Counted from the stretch's first letter, positions 36,643 to 44,745 are shown. The stretch: 64,000 bases of DNA from Haladaptatus salinisoli (GCF_020614375.1 NZ_CP085328.1:124001-188000); one strand, 5' to 3'. Notes: generated by a model not told the origin, from the letters alone. Program-made: numbers and translations.

Positions 36643-37044
36643 ATGGCAGATTCGATGAGCGAGTATCTCAAGACAGACATGGAGTGCGAAGGCCTCTTAG
36701 AGTGTATGCACGGCCTGAAAAATCTCGACAAAGAGACCTTCAAACTTCTTGCAGAAAGTGCTGAACCGCTGACGGTCGACGAGATCGCGGAACGTATCGA
36801 TCGCGAACGATCGACCGCGTACCGATCTATCCAGCGATTGATCCAGGCGGGGTTCGTTCAAAAAGAACAGGTAAACTACGAGCAGGGCGGCTACTACCAC
36901 GTCTACTACCCGACGAGTCCAGGCGAGATCGCGGGCGACATGCAGCGGATGCTCAATGACTGGTACGCGAAGATGGGCCAACTCATCCAAGAGTTCGAAG
37001 ACAAGTACGACCATACCCAACAGGCGACGGCCGTCCAACAGTAA
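36643..37044 (+). CDS. HTH regulator with paired N-terminal cysteines
   Basis: 133 residues. A TrmB/MarR-type winged helix (LDKETFKLLAESAEPLTVDE, AERIDRERSTAYRSIQRL, wing with GGYYHVYY) is preceded by C15 and C21 in MECEGLLECMHGL and followed by a helical C-terminus likely used for dimerisation. Two cysteines near the DNA-binding domain, in the centre of a persulfide gene cluster, suggest a thiol-based sulfur or redox sensor. TATTGT-type sites lie before it and across the island. Start ATG 36643; ATG 36655 is possible. Confidence 0.75.
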   Translation: MADSMSEYLKTDMECEGLLECMHGLKNLDKETFKLLAESAEPLTVDEIAERIDRERSTAYRSIQRLIQAGFVQKEQVNYEQGGYYHVYYPTSPGEIAGDMQRMLNDWYAKMGQLIQEFEDKYDHTQQATAVQQ

Positions 37045-37128
37045 CGACTGTGAACAGCGAATCTGTTACACCCTAGGCGTATCTCGAGAAAGACAGAGAA
37101 TAACTCATTACACGGTTTCGAGGAGAAA

Positions 37129-37150
37129 GCCCACGACTGAAGATGTGGGC
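37129..37150 (+). mobile_element. Hairpin like the right end of an IS200/IS605 element
   Basis: GCCCAC-GACTGAAGAT-GTGGGC followed by GATGCC and preceded by GAGGAGAAA. This layout is the usual 3' end seen next to haloarchaeal tnpB genes; no transposase is present, so it is a remnant. Confidence 0.5.
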
Positions 37151-37309
37151 GATGCCAAAACCGCGCTCTATTTACTCTCGGTCGCCACACAGAACACATC
37201 TAGCAAGACCGATGTTCTTGTAGATACTCTCGGACAACAGTTGAGTACCCTCGGATTGGAACCAGAGCGACTGTCGATCCGGCGAAGCCGAACATCCTCT
37301 CGAGCATAG

Positions 37310-37329
37310 TATTGTACCCATTGTGCAAA
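37310..37329. promoter_or_regulatory. TATTGT-type dyad upstream of thioredoxin
   Basis: TATTGTAC and GTGCAAAA (6 of 8 pairing with GTACAATA) about 35 to 55 bases before the thioredoxin start. Suggests the gene belongs to the same regulon as its sulfur neighbours. Confidence 0.35.
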
Positions 37330-37364
37330 ACACATAAGAGTGCTTGGCACCAACACAAGATGTG

Positions 37365-37772
37365 ATGAGCAATGACCGATCTATCGAGGAGATTCGTGAA
37401 CAGAAAATGAAGGAACTACAGGAGGGTAGCGAAAACGAGAGCAATAACGGCACTCCGACGGAGCCAGTCTACATCGATGGACAATCAGAGTTGACCGAAA
37501 CTTTCGGGACCCACAAAGTAGTCCTGGTGGACTTCTACGCAGATTGGTGTGGGCCGTGCCAAATGCTCGAACCTGTCGTCAAGGATGTCGCCGCCGAAAC
37601 CGATGCGGCAGTCGCCAAGGTCGACGTTGATACCAACCAGCGTCTCGCTAGGGAGTATGGTGTCCAGGGCGTTCCCACGTTGATCCTGTTCGCCGATGGT
37701 GAACCAGTGGAACGGCTCGTCGGTGTGCAGAGCAAAGAGGCGCTCATCGACGTTGTCGGACAGTACAGCTAG
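37365..37772 (+). CDS. Thioredoxin
   Basis: Start at ATG 37365 (MSNDRSIEEIREQ). 135 residues: a 40-residue acidic extension, then a thioredoxin fold with VDFYADWCGPCQMLEPV and the cis-Pro in GVQGVPTLILF. It reduces disulfides and persulfides in the cytosol, using the reductase encoded just downstream. The RSIEEIREQKMKELQ extension is common in haloarchaeal thioredoxins. Confidence 0.95.
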   Translation: MSNDRSIEEIREQKMKELQEGSENESNNGTPTEPVYIDGQSELTETFGTHKVVLVDFYADWCGPCQMLEPVVKDVAAETDAAVAKVDVDTNQRLAREYGVQGVPTLILFADGEPVERLVGVQSKEALIDVVGQYS

Positions 37773-37833
37773 CCTTCGCTTGCGTTCGAATTCACTCGTA
37801 GAACCGAGTACGACTGATAAGAATCACTGAATC

Positions 37834-38865
37834 ATGACTGACTCAATCGAACACAGAGACCTCATCATCGCTGGAACAGGTATCGCAGGCCTCACTGCGG
37901 CGATCTACGCTGGTCGGGCGAACAACGACACGCTGGTACTCGAAGGAACAGAGCCGGGCGGACAATTGACGCTTACGACGGACGTTGCGAACTATCCTGG
38001 CTTCCCGGACGGGATCTCTGGCCCAGATCTACTCCAGCAGATGAAAGAACAGGCCACGCAGTTTGGCGCTGAAATAGACCACGGTATTATTGCTACTGTC
38101 GACGATTCAACGCGGCCGTTCCGCGTCGAACTTCAAAACGGGGACGACTATACCACCGATTCGTTCATCGCAGCGAGTGGTGCCAGCGCCCGTACTCTAG
38201 AGATTCCCGGCGAGAGCGGACTGATGGGGTACGGTGTCTCGACGTGTGCGACCTGTGACGGTGCGTTCTTCCGCGGTGAGGATATGCTGATTGTCGGCGG
38301 CGGGGACGCTGCAATGGAAGAAGCAAACTTCCTCACGAAATTCGCTGATACGGTCTACATTGCCCATCGGCGTGAGGAATTTCGGGCAGAGGACTACTGG
38401 ATCGACCGAATCAATGAGAAGGTCGAAGAGGGCGATATTGAGATCATGAAGAACACCGAAGTAATCGAGATCGATGGTTCGCCCGAAGAGGGTGTTGACC
38501 ATGTGACGTTGGTGCGCCATCCAGAGGGCTATCCGAAACAAAAACTAGAAAACCCAGCGGAGGCCGACGAAGTTGAAGAGTTTGATTTCGATGTCGGTGC
38601 CGTCTTCCTCGCCATTGGTCACACGCCCAACACGGACTACCTGAAAGAAACAGATGTTGAACTCGACCAAGATGGTTACATCAAAACAGCAGGTGGTCGT
38701 GGTGCTGGCCAAACCGAGACGGATGCCCTCGGTATCTTCGGCGCAGGGGATGTCGTCGATTACTACTACCAGCAAGCAGTCACCGCTGCTGGTATGGGTA
38801 GCAAGGCAGCCATTGATGCCGATGAGTACCTTGAGGAACTCGATCGTACAACCGAAGGCTCGTAA
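37834..38865 (+). CDS. trxB: Thioredoxin reductase
   Basis: 343 residues, low-molecular-weight type: FAD motif GTGIAGLTAAIYAGRA, redox-active CATCDG, second nucleotide motif IVGGGDAAMEEANFL, and the FAD-closing IFGAGDVVDYYYQQ. IAHRREEFRAE contains the two Arg expected for NADPH binding. Sits 61 bases after thioredoxin, so the pair likely forms one system for thiol and persulfide reduction in this island. Confidence 0.95.
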   Translation: MTDSIEHRDLIIAGTGIAGLTAAIYAGRANNDTLVLEGTEPGGQLTLTTDVANYPGFPDGISGPDLLQQMKEQATQFGAEIDHGIIATVDDSTRPFRVELQNGDDYTTDSFIAASGASARTLEIPGESGLMGYGVSTCATCDGAFFRGEDMLIVGGGDAAMEEANFLTKFADTVYIAHRREEFRAEDYWIDRINEKVEEGDIEIMKNTEVIEIDGSPEEGVDHVTLVRHPEGYPKQKLENPAEADEVEEFDFDVGAVFLAIGHTPNTDYLKETDVELDQDGYIKTAGGRGAGQTETDALGIFGAGDVVDYYYQQAVTAAGMGSKAAIDADEYLEELDRTTEGS

Positions 38866-38951
38866 GAAGGCCACAGTTAGTGTGGAATAAAAAGGCGAGC
38901 ATGTATCCGCATCTGGAGGCAGCCGGTTACGGACTGTCGAGCGCAAATCCA

Positions 38952-38965
38952 CGCCCTTCAGGGCG
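38952..38965 (+). mobile_element. Hairpin like an IS200/IS605 right end
   Basis: CGCCC-TTCA-GGGCG followed by GAGAGGATGTT, a very typical haloarchaeal IS200/IS605 3' end. No tnpB or tnpA nearby. Confidence 0.55.
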
Positions 38966-39021
38966 GAGAGGATGTTTTGACTACGCTACGGCCGGATTCG
39001 ACACTTTCGTGGGTCACCTGC

Positions 39022-39213
39022 TCAGGCAAGGAACGCCAGCAGGAGAACGATGCCGCCAACTCGGAGCAGATCGCCATGGAAGGGCATCGCCACCAATGCG
39101 CCGGCGAAGCCGAGGAATCTCAGCAGGCCAGCACCACACCTAGCGCACCCAGATGCGACCACCCCAGTAATACACCAAGTAAATCCGAGAGTAAACAGGA
39201 AAATGGATAATAG
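39022..39213 (-). pseudogene. Remnant of a small membrane protein
   Basis: The minus strand is open from about 39213 to a TGA at 39022 and reads LLSIFLFTLGFTWCITGVVA, then SGCARCGAGLLRFLGFAGAL and LLRVGGIVLLLAFLA. Hydrophobic pattern and conserved-like Cys suggest a real former gene, but no start codon lies at its N-terminus. The plus-strand frame over the same bases is polar but compositionally odd; I prefer the minus reading. Confidence 0.35.
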
Positions 39214-39220
39214 TGCGTGG

Positions 39221-39231
39221 TATTGACAATA
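39221..39231. promoter_or_regulatory. Perfect dyad TATTGACAATA
   Basis: Perfect 11-bp palindrome 50 bases before the HalOD1 gene start. Shares half-site TATTG with the island's other sites. Confidence 0.45.
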
Positions 39232-39280
39232 TGGAAAAAACTCTTACTACGATGGGCAACTGAACAGGATAACCGAAGTA

Positions 39281-39547
39281 ATGACCTCAACTGATGACCT
39301 AAGTACCAAAGTCATTGAGAAAGTCGCGGCCTGTGAGGATGTCGACCCAGTTGAGCTAGAAACACCGCTCTACGAGGTTATCAATCCAGATGCGCTTGAC
39401 ACACTCTTCAAAACACCGAGTGTCGTGAAATTCACGTACTGCGGGTACACCATTGTCGCTGAATGGCCTAGCTCAGTGCAAGTACACAAGGAAAGTGGTG
39501 AGGCGGAGAGTACGACCTCACAGGCAGACGAATCGCCAGTCGATTGA
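39281..39547 (+). CDS. HalOD1-domain protein
   Basis: 88 residues: STKVIEKVAACEDVDPVELETPLYEVINPDALDTLF is the haloarchaeal output domain 1 pattern, followed by VVKFTYCGYTIVAEW. HalOD1 domains are often linked to HTH or response-regulator genes; the function is unknown. The decayed DUF7344-like frame downstream mirrors the intact pair at 62898-63819. Confidence 0.8.
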   Translation: MTSTDDLSTKVIEKVAACEDVDPVELETPLYEVINPDALDTLFKTPSVVKFTYCGYTIVAEWPSSVQVHKESGEAESTTSQADESPVD

Positions 39548-39589
39548 AAGCGAACTGCGGAAATCGGCGCAAAGCTCCACTATTACTGC

Positions 39590-39976
39590 TGCATCCACGG
39601 ATGTCAAACGATACGCTCCGCAACGGACTTTTCCATCCGGAGCGTTACTGGACTTCTGGTTACGGATTCTGGAGATGGGGACCCAGTCGCCGACCCAGAT
39701 GAAGCCGAAATTAGCATTCTCTTGACCTTGCTTGCCAAGGGCCGTCGCCGTCTTGTCATCGACTGCCTAAATCAGCACACTCCTGCACTTTCGATGGCGG
39801 ACTTAGCTAAGGAAGTCACTGTGCGGGAGCATGATTCCACAACGACTGAGACGCTACGTCGACAGTCAACCAAAGATTCGCTCATGCACGTCCTATATAT
39901 TACCTGGCATTCTTTCGCGGGCCGGAAGTTCAAAATCTCGCTTGTATTAGCAACCCACCCATCGGCGGGACGGTAG
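39590..39976 (+). pseudogene. DUF7344-like HTH gene, decayed
   Basis: The frame running to 39976 reads GDGDPVADPDEAEISILLTL, then LAKGRRRLVIDCLNQHTPALSMADLAKEV, a DUF7344-type winged helix like that at 62898. After STTTETLRRQ the expected LYHVHLPKL-type ending is lost. No proper start codon fits the open N-terminal part. A truncated partner of the HalOD1 gene. Confidence 0.5.
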
Positions 39977-40013
39977 TATGGCAACAAGCACTATAGACAT
40001 CGTAGCGAATGTG

Positions 40014-40023
40014 TATTGTGAGG
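40014..40023 (+). promoter_or_regulatory. TATTGT-type site before rhodanese-MBL gene
   Basis: TATTGTGAGG lies 9 bases before the ATG at 40032, covering the likely transcription start. Confidence 0.35.
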
Positions 40024-40031
40024 TGTTTCCA

Positions 40032-41180
40032 ATGGTGAACCAGATAACTGCTCACCAGTTAGCGGACAAACTCGACAGCAATGAGGCATTCACACTTATC
40101 GATACCCGACCCGAGGACAGCTACGAAGCTTGGCACGTCACCGGTGCGGAGAATGTCCCCTTCGACCCAAAGGAGGGGATATCCGACGACGATCTCGACC
40201 GGGTTAACGCGCTTGCCGACGACCGGCCAGTCGTCACGATGTGCGGAAAGGGACTGACCTCAACACCCTTCGCCTTCGAACTCGATGAGCGTGGGTATGA
40301 CGACGTGGCCGTCGTCAAGGGTGGAATGGAAGACTGGAGCAAGGTGTATGAAGTTGTCCCGATTAACACGAAAGATGATGATCTCGTCATGCTCCAACTC
40401 CAGCGTCGTGCAAAAGGGTGCCTCGGCTATCTCGTCGGCTCAAAGAGTAGTGGGGAAGCAGCGGTGATCGACGTCACTCGTCAGACGAACGAATTCAAAG
40501 TGGCCGCCGAAGAACGCGGTCTGACGATCACACACGCCCTCGATACTCACATTCACGCCGACCACATCTCCGGTAGTCCTCGACTTGCGGATGCGCTAGA
40601 CGTCCCATATCACCTCGGCGAGCAGGCGCGCGAGCGCGATGTCGAATATGAGTACGAACCGCTCGAAGATGGGGATGTCATCGAAATCGGGAACGTCGAA
40701 ATTGAAGCATTGCATGCACCGGGGCATACATCCGAGATGATAAACTATGTCGTCAATGACGAAGCCGTATTGACCGGTGATACACTCTTCGTCGATTCTG
40801 TGGGCCGAACCGAACTCCAGTTCGGTGACGCTGACGCAACTCGTGGGGCAGAATTGCTCTATGACACCCTCCACGATACTTTACTCGAGTTGCCCGACGA
40901 CCTTCGAGTGCTCCCAGGACACGTTACCGTGACTGCGGATGGTCGATATGAAAACGGAGCACCTGGAGAGCTGATCAACAGGCAGTTAGGTGATCTGGCG
41001 CATCATCTCGACGTTCTCCAACTCGAAAAGGAGGAATTTGTCGAACGACTGACCGAGAACGCACCGGAAAAGCCACCGAACTACGAAACGGTTATCGACA
41101 TCAATACTGGCAAAGAGACGATCGAAGACGAGAAGGAAGCAACGGAACTCGAACTCGGTCCGAACAACTGTGCAGCGTAA
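40032..41180 (+). CDS. Rhodanese-MBL fold persulfide dioxygenase-like protein, second copy
   Basis: Start at ATG 40032 (MVNQITAHQLADKL), matching family N-termini; the frame extends to 39978. 382 residues: rhodanese domain with Cys in TMCGKGLTS, then the MBL domain (DTHIHADHISGSPRL, HAPGHTSEM, TGDTLFVDSVGR, and HVTV). Ends in LELGPNNCAA like the gene at 32923. The two differ in their rhodanese loops (CAKGGS versus CGKGLT), which may mean different sulfur donors. Confidence 0.9.
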   Translation: MVNQITAHQLADKLDSNEAFTLIDTRPEDSYEAWHVTGAENVPFDPKEGISDDDLDRVNALADDRPVVTMCGKGLTSTPFAFELDERGYDDVAVVKGGMEDWSKVYEVVPINTKDDDLVMLQLQRRAKGCLGYLVGSKSSGEAAVIDVTRQTNEFKVAAEERGLTITHALDTHIHADHISGSPRLADALDVPYHLGEQARERDVEYEYEPLEDGDVIEIGNVEIEALHAPGHTSEMINYVVNDEAVLTGDTLFVDSVGRTELQFGDADATRGAELLYDTLHDTLLELPDDLRVLPGHVTVTADGRYENGAPGELINRQLGDLAHHLDVLQLEKEEFVERLTENAPEKPPNYETVIDINTGKETIEDEKEATELELGPNNCAA

Positions 41181-41374
41181 TACGATTAGGAGCCTAGTCC
41201 TCCGCTATAAATCCTCTTTTCCATTATATCCCAAGCGATCATTTGTGGGAGTAGCTATCGAACCCATTGCCCCCTTGTTTGCTTTCACAGAGAAAGCTCT
41301 CCAATCAACAGGCTGAGCAGGCCGAATGCCTCGGTGCGTTACCCCGACAATTAACAGAAATACTAGGCGGATGC

Positions 41375-41400
41375 CATGGGGCTTAACCCCAAGGCAGTTG
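41375..41400 (+). mobile_element. Hairpin resembling an IS200/IS605-type end
   Basis: TGGGG-CTTAA-CCCCA followed by AGGCAGTTG, the same stem-then-GCAGTT layout as at 9982. Located just upstream of the flavoprotein start at 41425, so it lies inside that gene's promoter region. Confidence 0.4.
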
Positions 41401-41424
41401 ATGGCTGCGATCGATATCCTTCCT

Positions 41425-42834
41425 ATGAGTACGTTCGTGGTCGTCGGCGGTGACGCCGCCGGTATGTCAGCCGCGAGTAAAGCGAAACGGGATGATCCAG
41501 ATTTAGATGTTATCGTTTTCGAACAGGGCTCCTGGGTTTCGTATGGTGCCTGTGGCTTACCATATTATATTAAAGGAGAAATTCGATCGTTAGACGACCT
41601 CGTTTCCGTGACACCAGAGGAGTTCCGTAAGGAGCGGGATATCGATCTTCGAACGGGCCACGAAGTGGTTGATATTAATCCCGACGAACGTGTCGTCACT
41701 GCTCACGGTACTACCGGTGAGGTCGTTCAGAAATACGATGACTTGCTCATTGCGGTCGGAGCCGAAGCCATTCTCCCGTCTATTGATGGAATCGATCACG
41801 AAGGGGTATACACTCTCGATTCGATGACTGATGGGAAAGAGCTGCGTGAGTACGTAGCCCGGGCACGATCAGATGGTAACTTACAACAACCCGACAGAGG
41901 TCCTGCTTGCCAATATCTTGAGACGTGTAACGGACCAATCGGCATCGTCGGCGGCGGCTACATTGGCATCGAGATGGCTGAAGCGCTTGCAGCAAACGAC
42001 TTCGAAGTACACCTCTTTCAACGGAGTGATCGCATACTGAAGACATTTAGTGAGGCAACGAGCGAAATAATTGCTGAACATCTCGCGGAACAGGATGTAG
42101 CAGTCCATCTAAATTCGGACGTTAAAGCACTCGCCGGCGACGATAGAGTTGAAGCAGTGGTAACCAGCGATACCCACGTTCCAGTCGAAATGGTTCTTCT
42201 CGGAACGGGTGTAAGACCTCGAACGAAATTGGCTGAAGATGCGGGAATAAAACTTGGTGAGACGGGGGCCATCGCGACCGACTCGTATCGAGAGACAAAC
42301 CAACCGAATGTGTACGCAGCAGGAGACTGCGCTGAGGTCAAGCATGTCATCACCAATAAAGCAGTCTACGTTCCACTGGCACTGACTGCGAATCGACACG
42401 GTCGGGCAGTCGGACAAACCGTGGCTGGTACCCCTACCGAAGGCGGTGGCGTTGCAGGGACAGCAGCAATCAAGGCCTTCGACGTCGAGGCAGCCCGAAC
42501 TGGGATTATCGACCACAGGAAAGCCTCCGATGCGGGATTTGACCCAGTCACAGAGACGATCGACGCCAAATCCCGAGCTGGCTATTATCCAGAAGGGGGA
42601 ACAGTACGGGTGACGCTCACTGCTGACCGTGAGTCTGAACGCATCCTCGGCGGATGCCTCGTATCGGAATACGGAGAGGGTGCTGTCCACCGCAGCCACG
42701 CTCTCGTCGCTGCAGTGACCGAGAGGGTAACCGTCGATGAGCTATCCAATTACGATCTCGCCTATGCACCGCCGTTTAACACGACCTGGGATCCGGTGTT
42801 GACCGCGGCGAAGGTGTTGGGTGGCCATCTTTAA
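41425..42834 (+). CDS. CoA-disulfide reductase/NADH oxidase-like flavoprotein
   Basis: Start at ATG 41425 (MSTFVVVGGDAAGMSAASK). 469 residues: FAD motif GGDAAGMSAA, the single redox Cys in SYGACGLPYYIKG, the NAD(P)H motif IVGGGYIGIEMAEAL, and YAAGDCAEV. Members reduce CoA disulfide or CoA persulfide, or sulfur itself, with NAD(P)H. Being at the end of the sulfur island it may recycle low-molecular-weight thiols; haloarchaea use gamma-glutamylcysteine as main thiol, so the exact substrate is open. Confidence 0.9.
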   Translation: MSTFVVVGGDAAGMSAASKAKRDDPDLDVIVFEQGSWVSYGACGLPYYIKGEIRSLDDLVSVTPEEFRKERDIDLRTGHEVVDINPDERVVTAHGTTGEVVQKYDDLLIAVGAEAILPSIDGIDHEGVYTLDSMTDGKELREYVARARSDGNLQQPDRGPACQYLETCNGPIGIVGGGYIGIEMAEALAANDFEVHLFQRSDRILKTFSEATSEIIAEHLAEQDVAVHLNSDVKALAGDDRVEAVVTSDTHVPVEMVLLGTGVRPRTKLAEDAGIKLGETGAIATDSYRETNQPNVYAAGDCAEVKHVITNKAVYVPLALTANRHGRAVGQTVAGTPTEGGGVAGTAAIKAFDVEAARTGIIDHRKASDAGFDPVTETIDAKSRAGYYPEGGTVRVTLTADRESERILGGCLVSEYGEGAVHRSHALVAAVTERVTVDELSNYDLAYAPPFNTTWDPVLTAAKVLGGHL

Positions 42835-42971
42835 CCAAAGTATTTCGCGAGAGTCCATCAATCGGGATACTATCACTGATAAGTCGATTATGTGTCGCTC
42901 CGCCAATGAAGTCAGTACTACTTACTAGTTTTACCGACAGGTAGCTCGTATCCTTTGGCTCGCCTTGAACA

Positions 42972-43514
42972 ATGGCTACTCCAATCAACCGCGAGGATTC
43001 ACGCAGAACGTTTGTGAAAGCGAATATGGTTGTCGATCTTCCCATTCGAGAGATCCACCGCAGTTGGCCGTTTCCGAATGACGATCTCCCAGATGAAGTT
43101 ATCCCAGCGATCCTCTTGGAACATGAGCCCGACGATCCCATTACCGTGTTATATTTCGACAATGTGCGCGATCCAGCAACCGGCGAGATCTCCGACGAAG
43201 TAGATTATTTGCTCGATGAACTCGGCGGCTATACGGAAGTTTCACGATCGGGAACCGGACTCAATACCTTTATGTCGAGGGCACTCCCCGGAGACCGGAG
43301 CATGGTTCAGTTTCCCTTTCGCGCCCAGGGAAATGTTGAGTACTATGACTCGGCTCGCTTTGTTGCCCCAACGTGGCAACATGTCGAAGGAACGCCGATA
43401 GATGCAATCTCGGCTGCCGAAAACACGATAGAGTCATTGCTGGCAACGTATCCACAAATCGATAAGGGGTGCTCCGGCTTGCTAGTGGCTATTGGAGGAG
43501 TCATTCGCGAGTAA
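42972..43514 (+). CDS. Fragment of an archaeo-eukaryotic primase-like plasmid protein
   Basis: 180 residues. FDNVRDPATGEISDEVDYLLDELGGYTEVSRSGTGLNTFMSRALPG, then NVEYYDSARFVAPTWQHVEGTP, match the pattern of prim-pol domains in phage and plasmid replication proteins (acidic pair early, 'EVSxSGxGxH' and 'E.YD..R...T..H..GTP'). The Asn in GLN replaces the usual His, and no helicase part follows, so it is probably a decayed or truncated replication gene. A relic of a plasmid or virus. Confidence 0.55.
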   Translation: MATPINREDSRRTFVKANMVVDLPIREIHRSWPFPNDDLPDEVIPAILLEHEPDDPITVLYFDNVRDPATGEISDEVDYLLDELGGYTEVSRSGTGLNTFMSRALPGDRSMVQFPFRAQGNVEYYDSARFVAPTWQHVEGTPIDAISAAENTIESLLATYPQIDKGCSGLLVAIGGVIRE

Positions 43515-43567
43515 TCCGATAGAGACAGAGGGAAAGCGGTTTGCACATGATGGGACTACGGTAAGCT

Positions 43568-44278
43568 ATGGCGGCTGCGTGGGCACAGTGGGGTCATGTG
43601 ACGAAAATTGACCCAGATAAAGCACTGCATGATGGCGATACCTACGCAGCAATCGCTGAGACGGGAACAGATGCACTCATTCTCGGTGGCACCACGAACG
43701 TCACAGAATCTAGTGTTCAGTCGATTCTTGCTGCACTTACTCCGGCTGAGATCCCGATCTTCGTCGAGCCGACCTATCGCCCAACTCTATTCCATCGTGA
43801 GGGACTCGCTGGCTACCTCGTTCCGATTGTCTTGAATGCCGATGACCCATTGTGGATCACAGGAGCACACCACGAATGGGTTCGCTCATCCGATCCTGAC
43901 TGGAACTACGTACAGTCGGAAGCGTACATTGTTCTGAATCCAGCGTCGTCAGTGGCGACGTACACGCAGGCCAACTGTGACTTGGATGTCGATGACGTCG
44001 TTGCGTATGCTGAACTCGCCGAACAGATCCTTGGCCAGGAAATCGTTTATCTCGAGTATTCCGGCACCCTCGGCGATCCAGCTGTTGTTGCTGCGGCGCG
44101 AGATGCCCTTTCGTCAGCGCGACTTTTCTATGGTGGCGGAATTCACGACTACGATTCGGCCTTCGAGATGGCGAGTGTCGCTGACACGGTCATTGTTGGT
44201 AATGTACTTCATGAGGCTGGGATCGAGGCAGTCGCGGCAACCGTTCGCGGAGCAAAGGATGCTCATCACGAGTCATAA
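43568..44278 (+). CDS. Phosphoglycerol geranylgeranyltransferase (GGGP synthase)
   Basis: 236 residues, TIM-barrel type: HVTKIDPDK at the N-terminus, TDALILGGTTNVTES, the prenyl pocket YIVLNPASSVATYTQ, YLEYSGTLGDP, GGGIHDYDSA and IVGNVLHEAG as phosphate-binding loops. It makes the first ether bond of archaeal lipids from geranylgeranyl-PP and glycerol-1-phosphate. Such a core gene next to conjugation genes is unexpected; it may be a second copy. Confidence 0.9.
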   Translation: MAAAWAQWGHVTKIDPDKALHDGDTYAAIAETGTDALILGGTTNVTESSVQSILAALTPAEIPIFVEPTYRPTLFHREGLAGYLVPIVLNADDPLWITGAHHEWVRSSDPDWNYVQSEAYIVLNPASSVATYTQANCDLDVDDVVAYAELAEQILGQEIVYLEYSGTLGDPAVVAAARDALSSARLFYGGGIHDYDSAFEMASVADTVIVGNVLHEAGIEAVAATVRGAKDAHHES

Positions 44279-44350
44279 CCGTGCTCCTCTGTGGTCCCGA
44301 GGAACGAGTGAGATGATCGAAAGTGTGAGCTCGCAATTAGTCGTTCAGAG

Positions 44351-44369
44351 GTTAGTATAATATACTAAC
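44351..44369. repeat. 19-bp palindrome, copy 2 (perfect)
   Basis: GTTAGTATAATATACTAAC is a perfect palindrome around a central A. It lies between two convergent genes, 72 bases after the GGGP synthase stop. Confidence 0.75.
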
Positions 44370-44442
44370 GTAGGCGGCCTACTGTATATCGGCGTTCAAA
44401 CAGACTACCTTAACGGCAACAAAATTGCGTGAATCCGAAATT

Positions 44443-44745
44443 TTAGAGCTGAGTGAATTGGTCGGTGTTTACTGGGAAGATGCTGCGACCATAGAGTTTG
44501 ATCAAATACGCGGCGAGGAACCACGAGAGGATTACCATCCAACCACCGACATACTTCGAGACATCAAGGAAATACAGGGCGATAGCGCCAGTTGTCCCGA
44601 GAACCAGTATCTGAATGAGACTCCCGACGAGAAGGAGTTTGCCAATCCCGACGAGTACCGCGACGTGTCGGTGAAGTGTGTCTCGTGCAGTTTCATTTGG
44701 TGCCTCGATCGAGAGCGGAGGGATTCGCACGATCTTATCCCCCAT
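44443..44745 (-). CDS. Small membrane protein, partner of HTH gene
   Basis: Start at ATG 44745 (MGDKIVRIPPLSIE), overlapping the upstream HTH gene by 11 bases. 100 residues with two helices (VAVLVGIGKLLLVGSLIQILVLG and WMVILSWFLAAYLIKLYG). Unknown family. Co-transcribed with the HTH gene and divergent from the conjugation operon; it may be an anti-regulator or entry-exclusion protein, though nothing in the sequence proves this. Confidence 0.6.
   Translation of the reverse strand: MGDKIVRIPPLSIEAPNETARDTLHRHVAVLVGIGKLLLVGSLIQILVLGTTGAIALYFLDVSKYVGGWMVILSWFLAAYLIKLYGRSIFPVNTDQFTQL

Noticed and set aside
38977..39210. Plus-strand frame with a polar Ser/Glu-rich tail
   Set aside because: The minus strand over the same bases gives a hydrophobic, protein-like reading; the plus frame has no upstream domain.
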